From positions 16,536,354-16,600,353 of the forward strand of contig NC_045139.1 of the NCBI RefSeq assembly GCF_008831285.2: a stretch of DNA of 64,000 bases. Direction: 5' to 3'. The position numbers and the translations under genes were made by a program. The notes under the pieces are model-generated. The model had not been told where the DNA came from and ran no database searches. It worked only from the letters and a program-made list of their open reading frames with translations. This DNA is from Nymphaea colorata (taxonomy: Eukaryota > Streptophyta > Magnoliopsida > Nymphaeales > Nymphaeaceae). Every line of letters starts with the position of its first letter. The first letter of the stretch is position 1. This document shows positions 25,389 through 37,561 of this stretch, piece after piece.

Positions 25389-28300
25389 ATGGCGGAGGCG
25401 GCGTCTGCTTCGATCATGAAACCAGATCTCTTCAAGTTCTCGATGAGGAATCTTAAATTGAAGACCAAGCAGCAAGAGCTGCTCACGCGTTTTGCTATCC
25501 TCTTGTTCGTCTACGTCCTTGCTTTCGTCGTTCGCCTCTTTAGTGTTCTTAGGTACGAGAGCATGATCCATGAGTTCGATCCCTACTTCAACTACAGAAC
25601 TACCGTTTACCTCACTGAGAATGGATTCTATGATTTCTGGAACTGGTTCGATTTTGAGAGTTGGTATCCTCTGGGACGGATCATTGGCGGAACACTTTAC
25701 CCTGGGCTCATGGTCACCGCGGCGTCGATCTACCGTCTGCTTCGGTTTCTCAGCTTCGCCGTTCATATCCGTGAGGTCTGCGTGCTCACTGCCCCATTCT
25801 TCGCTTCGAACACTACACTGGTGGCCTACTTCTTCGGGAAGGAGCTGTGGGACTCGGGGGCGGGGCTTGTGGCAGCAGCCCTTATTGCAATTTGCCCCGG
25901 TTACATCTCGAGATCAGTTGCGGGCTCCTACGATAACGAGGGTGTGGCTATATTCGCCCTGCTGCTGACGTTCTTCCTGTTTGTGAAAGCCGTGAATACG
26001 GGTTCGTTGGCATGGTCTCTGGCGTCAGCATTTGCCTATTTCTACATGGTTTCTGCCTGGGGAGGCTACATCTTCATAATCAATTTGATCCCACTTTATG
26101 TTCTTGTGCTTCTTATCACTGGCCGTTATTCTATGAGGTTGTACATTGCGTACAATTCTATGTATATTCTGGGAATGCTGCTCGCAATGCAGATCAGGTT
26201 CGTCGGATTTCAGCATGTTCAGTCAGGGGAGCATATGGCTGCAATGGGTGTTTTCTTCTTGATGCAGGTACAGATGCCGTTTTATTGTCTTAACTGCTGA
26301 CTCTCCCGTCATCTTTAGTTACTTTTCAATTAATCCTTCGTTTAGTGTTATAACATCATATGGTGTCCTTCCTCTCTTATTTCCAGCGATAAACTACTTA
26401 TAATATTTAGAGGCACAAGGAATTTCTGCAGTTTAGTGTTATCATATCATAATTTGATGTTCGATCTTTTCCTTCTCGCATTTTTAGTAATAAATTACTT
26501 GGCATCTTTAGAGGCGCATGGAATTTTTGTTTCTCCTTATGTGCGTGAGGTTGGTTTAGTGAAGTGGCTGTCGCGTTGGCTGTTATCGGAGCTCAAAGCC
26601 CATGACAGTGACTCCCCGCTTAAGCGGAAGCATGCATAGGCCCTGGGAGCAAGGACTCTAGCTTCAGCGTTTTATGCTGGTGGCAGCGCGACCGAGTCTC
26701 TCACTGCCTGGGTGCGGTGTCCTTGTATAAGAGATGGAAGAAATTGCCTCTTACATATCTCATCTGCTAATTGTGCTCCATCCAGAAGATATTTATCTCT
26801 TGGCCTTGTTCTTTTGCATCAACTGTGCACTGGAGAGGCTAAAGTCTAGAACTGAGGTTGAAAGGAAATTGGAATCTATATCTGATTCATGTGTATTTTT
26901 CTTTCCTTCTTCAGGTATTTTACTTCGTTGACTGGATCAAGTATCTTCTCAATGATGCCAAGTTATTCCAAGCCTTTTTGAGAGTCACGGTGACATGCGC
27001 AGTAGCAGTGGGTGGTCTTGCTCTTGGAGTTGGCATGGCTTCAGGGTACATTTCCCCATGGACAGGCCGCTTTTATTCCCTACTTGATCCAACGTATGCA
27101 AAGGACCATATTCCTATCATTGCCTCCGTGTCTGAGCATCAGCCAACTGCTTGGTCATCTTTTATGTTTGATTATCACATTCTGCTGATTCTTTTCCCAG
27201 CTGGACTCTACTACTGCTTTAAACGCTTGTCAGATGCCACAATTTTCATTGTTCTCTATGGCCTCACAAGCTTGTACTTTGCCGGTGTGATGGTTCGTTT
27301 GATTCTTGTGGCTACGCCTGCAGTCTGCCTTATCAGTGCTATTGCAGTGTCTGCCAGTTTAAAGAATTTGACGACTTTGGTTCGTGCAAAAGCCAAGCCT
27401 CTGCATTCTGGTTCCAGCAAGAGCAGCCAGAAAGCCTCAGCCAAGGCAAGAATTACAAGTTTCATATTCTTAGAAATACTATCATTTAGTTTCTTGCTGT
27501 TTTAAGATTTACTGTAAGGCTCATTTTAATTCATTTGCTTTGTTGTCTTTTGCATATTTACTCCATAAGTCCACATATTTAATTAATTTAACTCTACTGA
27601 CAAACACCAATCTTGGTTGTCAAAAATCGCAACTAGTCCAACTAGTTGATTATTGACTTACCTATGTTTCATTTTTCAAACCAGCAACTAGTTGGCGGAC
27701 TAGTCAATTAGTTAGCTTAGTCATTGATCAGCCGCTGATCCCTAACCCATAAATATATATCTGCATTCTTTGCGTGTGTGTATATATATATATATATATG
27801 AAATAATCAAGTGACTTAGACTGAGTCAAACCGATGGAAAATCAAGGTTGTCCTTGTAAAATGGAAAAGAATAAAATGTATCTTGAATATGTGTACTTTT
27901 AATAAGACTCATGTCGCCACAGTTTCCTTTTTCTGATGGAAATCAGGCTCAGATAATTTGCAGTCCTCATGAAATGTAGCAACTACTAATAATGCAATAG
28001 GAACTGAATGTTATGCATCACTAACTCATATCTATTAGGCTTGTTTGGCAACTGGGTTCATGCTTCCTTGTGTTTCTTGGCAACACCTACTTTGTTATCT
28101 CTTACAAAAAACTGCGGTTGACAGGAATGTACCGTTCACAAACTGTCAGTACCATGTGATGGGATGAAAAATAACAATCTAATACTGTACAGAGTGGAAA
28201 TGAGATAGTCCTATCAGGTATATAACTAGAAATGAATTGAAAACTGGAAGCCAGTCAATTGAAGGCGAAAGGGGAGCTGCATTATTCATATATGATGAAT

Positions 28301-31300
28301 GCAGAAGGTGGAAAATAATGCAGGAACCTGAGTTTTGGAGTCAAGTATACACACACATGTTCAAGGACAAATTTTCAGACATAAGGAAACTTGTTAGAGT
28401 CGTAATGGATTTAGACTTTTGCACTATTTTGGCCCTTTTGGGGTTAAGAGGAAGGCAGGGAAAAGGAAAATGATTGGATGTGTTGTGACTGCTCTAATGA
28501 TGCAACCTGACATTGCATGCCAAAGCAAAAGCTTCAAATGGATCTAAGAAATATAGGGGTTTGGTGTCAATGTTTAAGATATTTGAGTCCAGGTGTCTAG
28601 CTTGAATCTTTGTTAATGGCAGGCTGTTGCTCCTACTTTTCCATTGTATTTCATGGGTTAGCGTGAAATACTTGCATGTTATCTTCCATGGGAAGTTGAT
28701 AGCCCAATGCACTTCTGAATCAAGCAATAGTATGATATGGATCGTACATCTAGTTTAATTGTCTCATTCTGGGTTGCATGCATTGTCAGGCTAAAGTTTG
28801 ACTTTGTTTTGTGGCAGGGGTTGCTTGATTCATCTCTTCCCTTCCAGAGAGATGGTGCTATTGCTCTTCTTATGGCTGCATTTTTCCTACTTTCTAGATA
28901 TGTTATACACTGCACATGGGTTACATCAGAGGCGTATTCTTCCCCTTCTATAGTCTTGGCTGCCAGGGGTGCCCATGGTGGAAGAGTGATCTTTGATGAC
29001 TATCGTGAGGCATACTTTTGGCTCCGCGAAAATACTCCCCCGGATGCTAAAGTGATGTCATGGTGGGATTATGGGTATCAGATAACTGCAATGGGCAACA
29101 GAACTGTGATTGTGGATAATAACACATGGAATAACACTCATATAGCAACTGTGGGACGAGCAATGTCTTCGTATGAACATGAAGCGTATGAAATAATGCA
29201 ATCGTTGGATGTGGATTATGTGCTTGTTGTGTTTGGAGGTGTTACAGGGTATTCATCTGATGACATAAACAAGTGAGTATTCCTATGAGTATTGGGGGTT
29301 TTCACTTGCTCATCTGTTTTATTATGGATATTTAGATCATACAATTTTGTTTTCTTGCTCCAACTGAGAATAAACGGTGCATGACTTTTTGAAATTAGAT
29401 TTCTGTGGATGGTACGAATTGGAGGAGGAGTTTTTCCAGTCATAAAGGAATCTGATTACCTTGTCAACGGTGAATATCGGGTTGATAAAGGGGCAGCTCC
29501 AAAGATGTTGAATTGCCTTATGTAAGTTTCTTTGTTTATCTGGAACTGCTGGCAGATTTAATTGAAACAGTTGCAACTTGCAATAATTAGTTACATCTGT
29601 TTGCCTATTTGGTATTCCATGTATTTTCATAAGTTTCTTACTTTTTGGGGAAAAAAATATACTGCCCTAGGGTTTGATATCGATTAAAAAAAAATATGGT
29701 TTGGATCTGGCACTTGTTAAGCTTACTTATTTGTGCATCCTTACAATCATATTTTGTTGAATAAGATGATGGCTTCCATTCAGTTGTGTGTCTGTACATT
29801 TGAATGTGCACTTTCATGCACACATGTTTCATCGAATACTAATCGACATGCTTAGCTGAATATGTATGTGCTGTGTCATATATAAGTAGCTTTCATTTGG
29901 AAGCAGATAGGAAGCCATTTGGAGTATTTGCTAGATGAAGGACACTGTCTGTGTCTACATTTGAGTTCTTGATTTTGTATGAGTGAGATGTGTGCCGTAA
30001 CTCCTTCTTGGTAAAATTTGCTTACATCTCATTGAGGATCCTTGTTGAAAGTTCGCATGCCCACTTAGAGCATGAGAAATGTAGATGGTCTCATATGAAT
30101 TTAATAGAGCTTTAAAGTATGCAACAAATGAAAGGTTTTTACTAAAAGGTGTCTTCTTGATTTTACCAGCCACCAAGTCATTAGGTTATTTTCTATACAT
30201 TTATCATTTACCTAGTTTGACATTATTGTCTTTCTTTTGGTCTCCTGTAAATCTTTTGTTTGAAGTTTTCTATTTGAAACTGACGTGTTTTTTCCTTGTA
30301 GCAAGTGTAATTAGTTGCTAACTTTGGCTAATCATTTTTATGTTTTCCAAATCCATCATATGGAATTTGCATTCTGCAGTTTAAATTTTCCATCGACTAT
30401 ATTACGTGACACCCTATGTCACATGGGTGTGGGTACTGTACGGGTTCGGGTACCACGGTACAGATTCAGACACGGTAATTTTGAAATTTCTGCGTAAGCG
30501 GGTACAACAAATTTTATATTCTCAAAAATGATAAAATGAAAAAAAAAAATTTAATAGTTCACACTTATAATCTCATAGGAAAGTCTCAAACAAAACATTG
30601 TTTATCATAAGAACCCATACAAATGGTGCAGTTCCCATACAAATGCAGTTTACCGAGCAAGAATTTTTTGAAAATTCGGGCAGGGGGTATGGCAGAGTGT
30701 ATATGTAAATATATATATTCTATAATAATCCACAAAAATTCTCAAAATTAAAGAAAAATGTGAGCAAAACATAGAATCTTAGTGGAAGGGAAATATAAAA
30801 GAAGGAAAAATCAAAATTAGGGAAAAAATTAAGTTTGAAAATATAATTTTAAATATTTTAAAATGCAGTCGTACCCACGTACCCATGTCGCCGTACGCAC
30901 GTACCGACATGGCTACCTGGGCAAATTACACGTACCCGTGTCACATAGGACTGACACCTCACTGTTTTTTTTATCAATCAGTTGATTATTTTTTCAGATA
31001 ACTTTTTAACCAGAGATTTGAGCTGAGATCTCTTTCTGATGGTTTGCCTTGTCATGATTCCTGCAAAATTCTTCAGCTGCTGTTGGGCTATGAAAACGGT
31101 TGATTCTTTTGTTGTGTGTAAATCTTGTTCTGGATATTTTGTGTAATATCGGCCTGTGATCTATGTGGTCTTGATTCTGCTTATTTTTCAAATAGGACAT
31201 TCACCCAGGGTTTGATACCTTCTCTCGTTTCCTTTTTCTTTTCAGATTCTGAATGGAACTTGTCTTGTAATTGCTTTGTCTGTTACTAATGAATGCCTCT

Positions 31301-31838
31301 ATACTGCAAGTCTCTCTCCAGTAAAAGCTTTATGTATAGCTTATATAAACACACGAAATCTCATTTTAGGTTGATTTGGTAAAATTAGACCTTTTAGGCA
31401 TGATGGGTAGCATCAATCTAATGGGAGTTAACCCTTGAATCATAAAAAGTCCAGATGAATATGAGATTTTCTGGCTTGTCATGTCTGGCACCTAATTTTG
31501 TTCGGTAACCGACTTTGATTGTTTACAGGTATAAGCTTTGTTACTATCGGTTTGGGGAATTGCACACAGAGTATGGAAGACCCTCAGGGTAATTTTGTAC
31601 CTTATTGCTTCTTATATGATTATTGCAACCCATTCATGTAACTGAACTTGATGCCTGGTTCTTTCTGATACAAAGTTAATTTTGTCTTTGATTTGCATTT
31701 CTATGCAGTTGGGATCGGGCTCGGGGAGTGGAAATTGGAAATAAAGATGTGAAGCTTGAATACCTTGAGGAGGCCTACACAACGTCAAACTGGATAATTA
31801 GAATTTACAAAGTGAAGCCACCGAGTAATAGGTGGTGA
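25389..31838 (+). CDS. STT3: Dolichyl-diphosphooligosaccharide-protein glycosyltransferase catalytic subunit STT3
   Basis: Catalytic subunit of the ER oligosaccharyltransferase, which transfers the preassembled glycan from dolichol pyrophosphate to Asn in N-x-S/T sequons. Six exons join in phase: 25389-26267, 26915-27445, 28818-29272, 29399-29521, 31529-31588 and 31709-31838, giving 725 residues. The first loop has EFDPYFNYR (Asp64), the second acidic motif is SYDNEG (Asp182, Glu184), SVSEHQP is at 364-370, and the sequon-binding WWDYG is at 552-556, followed by NNTWNNTH and a DINKFLWMVRI block near 618-628. The N-terminal 450 residues form many membrane helices; the C-terminal part is luminal. 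Length is nearer to Arabidopsis STT3B (about 735) than STT3A (about 779), so the isoform is unsettled. The intron after codon 470 uses a GC donor (CCAAG|GCAAGA). Introns 2 and 4 contain repeats. All catalytic motifs are intact. Confidence 0.96.
27608..27850. mobile_element. Possible small inverted-repeat element in STT3 intron 2
   Basis: The ends, caatcttggttgtc at the left and gaaaatcaaggttg at the right, are imperfect inverted repeats, and the interior has aactagtcc/ggactagt inverted words and a (TA)n run. I see no convincing target-site duplication, so this is only a candidate non-autonomous DNA transposon. Confidence 0.3.
30413..30949. mobile_element. Non-autonomous DNA transposon (MITE-like) in STT3 intron 4
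   Basis: A 537-bp insertion bounded by cctatgtcacatgggt on the left and acccgtgtcacatagg on the right, which are inverted repeats differing at about two of 16 positions. Sub-terminal regions are rich in GTAC and GGGTAC words on the left and the complementary GTACCC words on the right; the centre is AT-rich. The flanks read acgtgacac before it and actgacac after it, compatible with an 8-9 bp target duplication that has lost one base. No coding capacity. An 8-9 bp duplication fits hAT or Mutator-like superfamilies; the choice is open. Confidence 0.6.
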
Positions 31839-32592
31839 AGCAAGCGACAATTTTAAATCGAGTTCTTTCAGAAGAGAACCATGTGACTTAAAACAAAATG
31901 TTGAGCTAGAGGAATTTTGCCACAATGTAACTTATGCTAGAGCGGGAAACAAATACCAGTCTTATTTGTTTAGATGGTTGTTAGCATATACATTATTCCT
32001 GATGGCGACTTCTCAGGAGAGTAATTGAATTTGCAAGTTTTAGTTGCATCTTTGCGGATTGGTGTAATATGAAGTATGCTCATTAGGTATGCTTACACTA
32101 TGTCTAACTTATCATCTCCAGGGAACTTTTGTGCAATTTAGCATGGCTAGACGCGTGAAGATGAGAATATCCGACATTTTTTATTTTTCTCCCGATTTGA
32201 TTCATTCTCTTGGATAACGTTCTTTGTCGTTCAGTTGAGCATGCATAATCTTACTCAGTCACGTTTACTCACCCAAAAATCAATCAACAAGGAAAACCCA
32301 TTATTAGAGTTCATTTTAGTATTTTGGGGACGTTGGAATAACTCAGTCACGTTTACGATTTCATTCACACAAGGTTAAATCGTGCATGGGCAAGTTCAGC
32401 AGCTGAATTCTTTTAAACGTCACAGTTTCATTAATGTATAAAAGTATGCCTATGTTCATTTGTTTACACACGTATATTTGTATGTCGGCATCCTATGCCA
32501 GTTCTTCCGGTCTTCTGATGCTTCTCTGCCTTGCTGTCTGATGAACATATATCAGGAAATTTTGTGTATGTCTGCGAGATCTTCTGGGGCGG
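31839..32592. other. Convergent intergenic region STT3 / DnaJ-ferredoxin gene
   Basis: About 750 bases between two convergent stop codons, presumably shared by both 3' untranslated regions. It is AT-rich, with no open frame of note and no repeat seen. The proximity means the two transcripts could overlap at their 3' ends, but nothing in the sequence proves it. Confidence 0.6.
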
Positions 32593-35282
32593 TTACTCCG
32601 ATCTTTGTTTTTGGACGCTGCTGACAAGGGATACCACCATGAACCCAACAACATACCAGGTAGTTGCGGCTAAGAAAACCTGCAACCACAAGCTATTTAC
32701 GATCTGCAATGCCGTTGCCCCAGCTAGATGCTCTTTTAGGCCACTGCTCATGCTGCTTCCTCCATCTAATCGGGTAACTATAGCTGCAATTCCAGCTGCA
32801 ACAAGTGGGATAATTGTGATCCTGTGATCTCTATGTTTTTCTGTGGGTTGCCTCGATTGATTCTTCCCTTCAAGATTGTTCACATTCTCTGTCTCTACTT
32901 GAGTAACTTGTTCATGACTCCGAGTGGACTCGCAGCTCTGGATTGGAGCTGGAAGAGTGCGCATTGGGGTCCAATACTCCTCATCAACCAACGAGGTTGT
33001 CTTCTTGCGATATGTTCTTCCTACGTCCTCCCCAGCACGGCGCCTTGCTGCAGCTTCTCTAAGTTTGTCCGTTCCTGGCAGTAGCCTTCTTGTTCTTACA
33101 ATGGTACCTGGAGTGCCATGAACGTTGTTCCTTCTCTTGTTTTTTGTGGTTACGAAGGACTGGAACTGCCACCAACCTGAGATTGATTTGATTGCTTGAA
33201 TAGCTGCCATTCTCGCTGCTCTTTGGGGATCAGGCTGCTGTTTGACATTTGGAAGGAATCTAAATTAGACTACTAAAAGATCATAGTGATAAAATGGCAC
33301 CATCTTGAAAATTGCTGTTGCTGATTTTGTTCCTTATGTGCTATGAGTTAAATAAGTATAATCTATCATCTATCCTGCCCATCGGACTTCGTGTTCAAGA
33401 AAAGTTTTCTGATTATTTACTTCGCTGTCATTCACAGGAGTAGGAGAAAACGAGTTCTATGGCACTTGTTTTTAGCCAAAACAAAAGAGGAAAGCATACC
33501 CTTATGATTGTAAATCTTAATTGCAGTTGTTTTCTCCTAGGCTTTCTTAGAAAACCCAAAATACTGGAAATTTACAAATCTATTGGGAGACCCTGCAAAC
33601 TGCATACGAGCGAGCGAGAGGGAGAGATTATAGAAGCCTTTTCTTCATACCAGGGTAGTTAGCTGATCTTTGAGAGTACCTGTGAGTGTGGTTTCTGGGC
33701 TTTTTCTTTCATCTCCTTGAACCTGCTCTGGAATTTGTTGGCGTCGACGAACACATTCGCAACGCGTTTCCCCGCCGTGCCGTCTGAACCCACTCTCACA
33801 TTACCACGTGGTTGCTTGGACATGAGGAACTCCAGGGCAGCCAGGTCTGATCTTTTCACAACACTGTAATTGCAAGCATAAGTGACAGTTTAGTTCATCA
33901 GGGAAGACCATTCACCTAATGGCCTTCCAAAATTTCCATGGGTTCCTCGTGAACACAGAGCCAAGAATTCTTTATGGATTTTGCATGACAATGGGAGACT
34001 AAATCTTGGAAGAATCCAAATTGGTATAGTAATATCATGTCCATAAGCAGAAAAAATCTTTGTCAATGGCGTTCAATCTTCAATATTGCCTTTTTTGGGT
34101 GTTTCTGGATTTGTGGAATTGTGTGGATTTGGAATCAGATCATCTCGAAATTAAAATCAAAAGTAATTTCGAAGCAAATGGATGGTTCCAATTCCACCTA
34201 ATTCTAATAATTCGAGCACATCATTCATCTTGTTTCTATTGAACAAAAGGATAAAGTTCTTACGAGATGCAGTCAACTGGACATGCCCTGATAGCATCTT
34301 CTATGATGTGGGCTGGATCGGCCCACTGGGCTACAACCCGGGCTCGGCCGTATACTGACTCGATGCCAAAAGTCCGTTCAGCAAGGAGTGCACATTTCAG
34401 GCACCCGACGCATTTGACTTCGTCTACGAACACAGCCCGGTCTTCCTTCTCCGAGCCCATCCAGACCGAGTAGACCGGGTTCCCTGTATACCCATTGAAC
34501 TCCACCATCTTTGCTTGTTCCTGCAGCCAGACGTGAATCCACAACACATTATAGTCCTTACAGTAGCCTGGATCCATTGTGACAAACACTAGTCTTGGGG
34601 ATCACTTGATATAAGAAAATTTCATCATAAAGATGGCTCCTCGAAAAATTCTCAAGAAAATATTTAAATACACAGTGCTTTCTCTCTCTCTCAATATATA
34701 TATATATATATATTGAAAAAGAGAGAAAGAGAAAGAAAAAGGAGAATTCTACTTGTATCATTGAATGGTTGTTTTTTTTATTTTATCATTAAAAACCGTT
34801 GCAAAAAGTACATCTGTGATAGCCAATTGCTTGGCTTCCTGTTTTAACGATGGTTTTTAAAAACACAAAATTTAAAAATATCAATTCAACTACAAAAGTA
34901 GCGGGCTGATTATATTTAAGCCCAAAGGAACCTGATCATAAAGAAGCCGAGAAAGTGGATCCGAAAGGAGGGAGTAGGCCTGGTTGAGAATTATGGCCAT
35001 GTCATGGCCGGCCGGCCCGGCGATGTCGGGATGGCACCGCTTCTGCAGTGACCGGTATGCTTCCCGGATGACGGATTGGTCTGAGTGAGGATCCACGCCG
35101 AGCAACTCATAGAGATCGTAATCAACACTGCTCCATGAGTTGCCATCCACTCTGCAACTCTTGATGGACAAGCCTGTTGATTGTTTTCTGATCGAACGGG
35201 GTCCGAGTTTCCTGGTATTTCCTTGTCTGTTGTGGGAGAAGGAGAAGCCATTAACCAGGATGCCCGTCCTTGCACACATCAT
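32593..35282 (-). CDS. Chloroplast DnaJ-ferredoxin fusion chaperone (DJC76 type)
   Basis: Four minus-strand exons, 35282-34932, 34520-34264, 33863-33680 and 33237-32593, join in phase to 478 residues. The order is a Ser/Arg-rich N-terminus that looks like a chloroplast transit peptide (about 1-50), a J domain (54-117) with the essential HPD at 84-86, a bacterial-type ferredoxin module with CVGCLKC (Cys154, 157, 160) and ACPVDC (Cys197, 201), a basic linker, and two hydrophobic C-terminal segments at about 404-421 and 447-471. The J domain should stimulate a plastid Hsp70; the four Cys in CxxCxxC...CP are those of a 4Fe-4S cluster. Proteins of this layout (Arabidopsis DJC76, 77 and 82) are plastid-targeted. 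The C-terminal spans suggest membrane attachment. The last intron has a tandem NAG acceptor that can add or drop one Gln. The client and the redox role are not known from sequence. Confidence 0.93.
34679..34732. repeat. Near-palindromic CT-(TA)n-GA tract in a DnaJ-ferredoxin intron
   Basis: A ctctctctctc arm, an aatatata...tatatatt centre and a gagagaaagag arm make an almost perfect palindrome of about 54 bases within intron 1. It could form a long hairpin in the transcript or cruciform in DNA. It may simply be adjacent microsatellites. Confidence 0.75.
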
Positions 35283-37561
35283 CTTCTCGTTTGCTCGACC
35301 TCAGAGGAGCCGGCGAGATATTTATGCACGCTTGCATGGAAATATCTTGCGAGAAACTTTACATGTACATCCCTCGATGTTTTGGAATTTGTCTCCTGCA
35401 TGCTAGTTGCCAATCATTTCATAAAAAGGCGGACAATTTGAGGCGGACAATTTGCATAAGACCGACATTTGTTTTTGAGTGTGTCAAAATGTGGCAGCTT
35501 GAATTTGACAGATAAAAGCTTTCTGTGCATTTCTTTTCTTACGTCACACAACATGTCGGTATCCGCCGCTTCTGTAAAGTTTCGTATGCTTTTGCACAGT
35601 GATCCTCTCTGTATGTATGGCCAACTATTTTTTTATGCTCCAGAGATCCATTCTTATAGGTTGGTTAAGAGATGAAAAAAACCATTTCCCTTCGACCAAA
35701 TCCTGACCCCGAGAAACCCTCTCTCTCTCTCTCTCTCTTGAATAGTTTCCATAACAAAGTTAAAATAACCATCTAGACCCAGAATTATGTTTCTCTATGA
35801 TTACTTGAAATGACATGCTCCGCTGCAACTAGAACGAATCCAGGCATAGAGCCTTGTTTTTACTTTTTGTCTCACCAAGGAGAGCAAATGAGGTCTATGC
35901 TTGGGCTACTCAACTTTTGATTAAAAAAAATCAGCACCACTGCAACCATATATTTTTAGCCACACATTTGTTTTGTCACAGTAGAAGCAAAACAGCTTTA
36001 TGGTCCGATACTGCTGAGTGTGCCACGCAATCCGACGGGGCCCAATTGCTTATTGACAAACCAAGATCTGTACACTGACACAGGTTGCAGAAAGCCATAT
36101 ATGTGGTCGATATTACTAGGTGTGTCACAGAACCAAAAAAATCTCCAATAAAAAATAACTTCCATGATTATCACCAAAAGAGAGAGAGAGAGAGAGATTT
36201 TAAATTGTAACTACCATAACAAAGCTCCCACTCTCAATTTAAAAGAGATTTAGTGGAACTATCATAACAAAAGGTGCTGAAATGAAAAAAGGAAAAAAAA
36301 AAATCCTCCAGCTGTCAAGCGTACCAAAACTCGAAAAGAGAGGCCAGCTACAACGAGGCTAATCTTGAGACAGAAAGATACACAGTGCAGACAACTAAGA
36401 AGATGTTGTTAATGCCAGAACGATTCTATGAAATAGAAAACGATGATTTAAAAAAACTTAAGCTGACACAAAAGAATAACTTTCCGAAAGGTTGCATAAT
36501 AACTAAGAATTGACACTAAGAAATTGGTCTGTACATATGCCAGCTTGGTCAAATTGACTAGAAAAACTCAAGATTGATGCTCAGAGTCCTCATAGTTGCT
36601 AGTGGCCAAATTTCAGAAGCACCATACATGATTGGTAAAACAAAAATAAATTAAAAAATCAAATACCCTTTTCCAAGGTTCATATCATTGTTACCACCCA
36701 AACCAAATGGGTAGAAATAAAAACAGGAAAGCAAATGCTTAAATAATATTACATTAGAATAGTTGATGACATTCAAGCAAATAAGAAATCAGAAGGGAAA
36801 CGGAAGCAGAAAAGAAAGTTTGCTTAATTATGGTCCATATTATTGTGAAATAAATAATATATATGAAAAACAAGTAATCGGAACAATGGTGGTTAGTCTA
36901 CCTCTTACAGAATGAAGTGAGAAAGAACAATGATGTTATTGGCAACCAAACTACCTGATTGTGAAATACTAGAATCATGCAAACCCTATACAACTTGCTC
37001 CAAGTACAACATTATCTCACATTTCTTTTTTATCACAATCTCCTCTCACGAACAGCATCAACGAATCCCACTGCAAGCAACGCACCCATCGAACACAATT
37101 AAAGGCACCAAAAATTTTCATTGCTCTTGAAGAAGCAACCAGATTCCCGTGATATCAACACCAATATAACTACACCACATATCCAAGCATCCAAGAACCA
37201 TTTATCAACGGCATGAACTAGACGTGCAAAATAACCAACCTTTTGAAGCTACCAACTTTGTCGTACTATATTCTGACAGTAAACATAAAGAGCAGATAGA
37301 ACACAACCAAATGAAACCCAGTCGAAGAACAACTATCACGACATTGCTTTCTTATTCTTTCTGTTTTCTTATACATATATAACTGCTTACTATATATCTT
37401 TGTAAACGTGCTCAGCTCCGTTGACACTTGGATGAAGAATGGCTCATAAACCATCACACTGAATGGAGCTTCATGGATCGAATAAATGAATTACTATTAT
37501 TTTCTTGTTCACTTGCCCAAAGAATCTTGCTATTGCTAAAGCAGTAGTTACTTGTAAAGCT
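35283..37561. other. Region between DnaJ-ferredoxin and LysM genes
   Basis: The left end is the promoter of the minus-strand chaperone gene, and the right end is downstream of the LysM gene. It has (CT)n at about 35719-35740 and (GA)n at about 36181-36198. The rest is AT-rich without a credible open frame or RNA gene. Confidence 0.55.

Noticed and set aside
26560-26735. SINE-like sequence in STT3 intron 1 (ccccgcttaagcgg, ccctgggag words)
   Set aside because: Resembles parts of plant SINEs only loosely; no paired promoter boxes, tail or target duplication seen.
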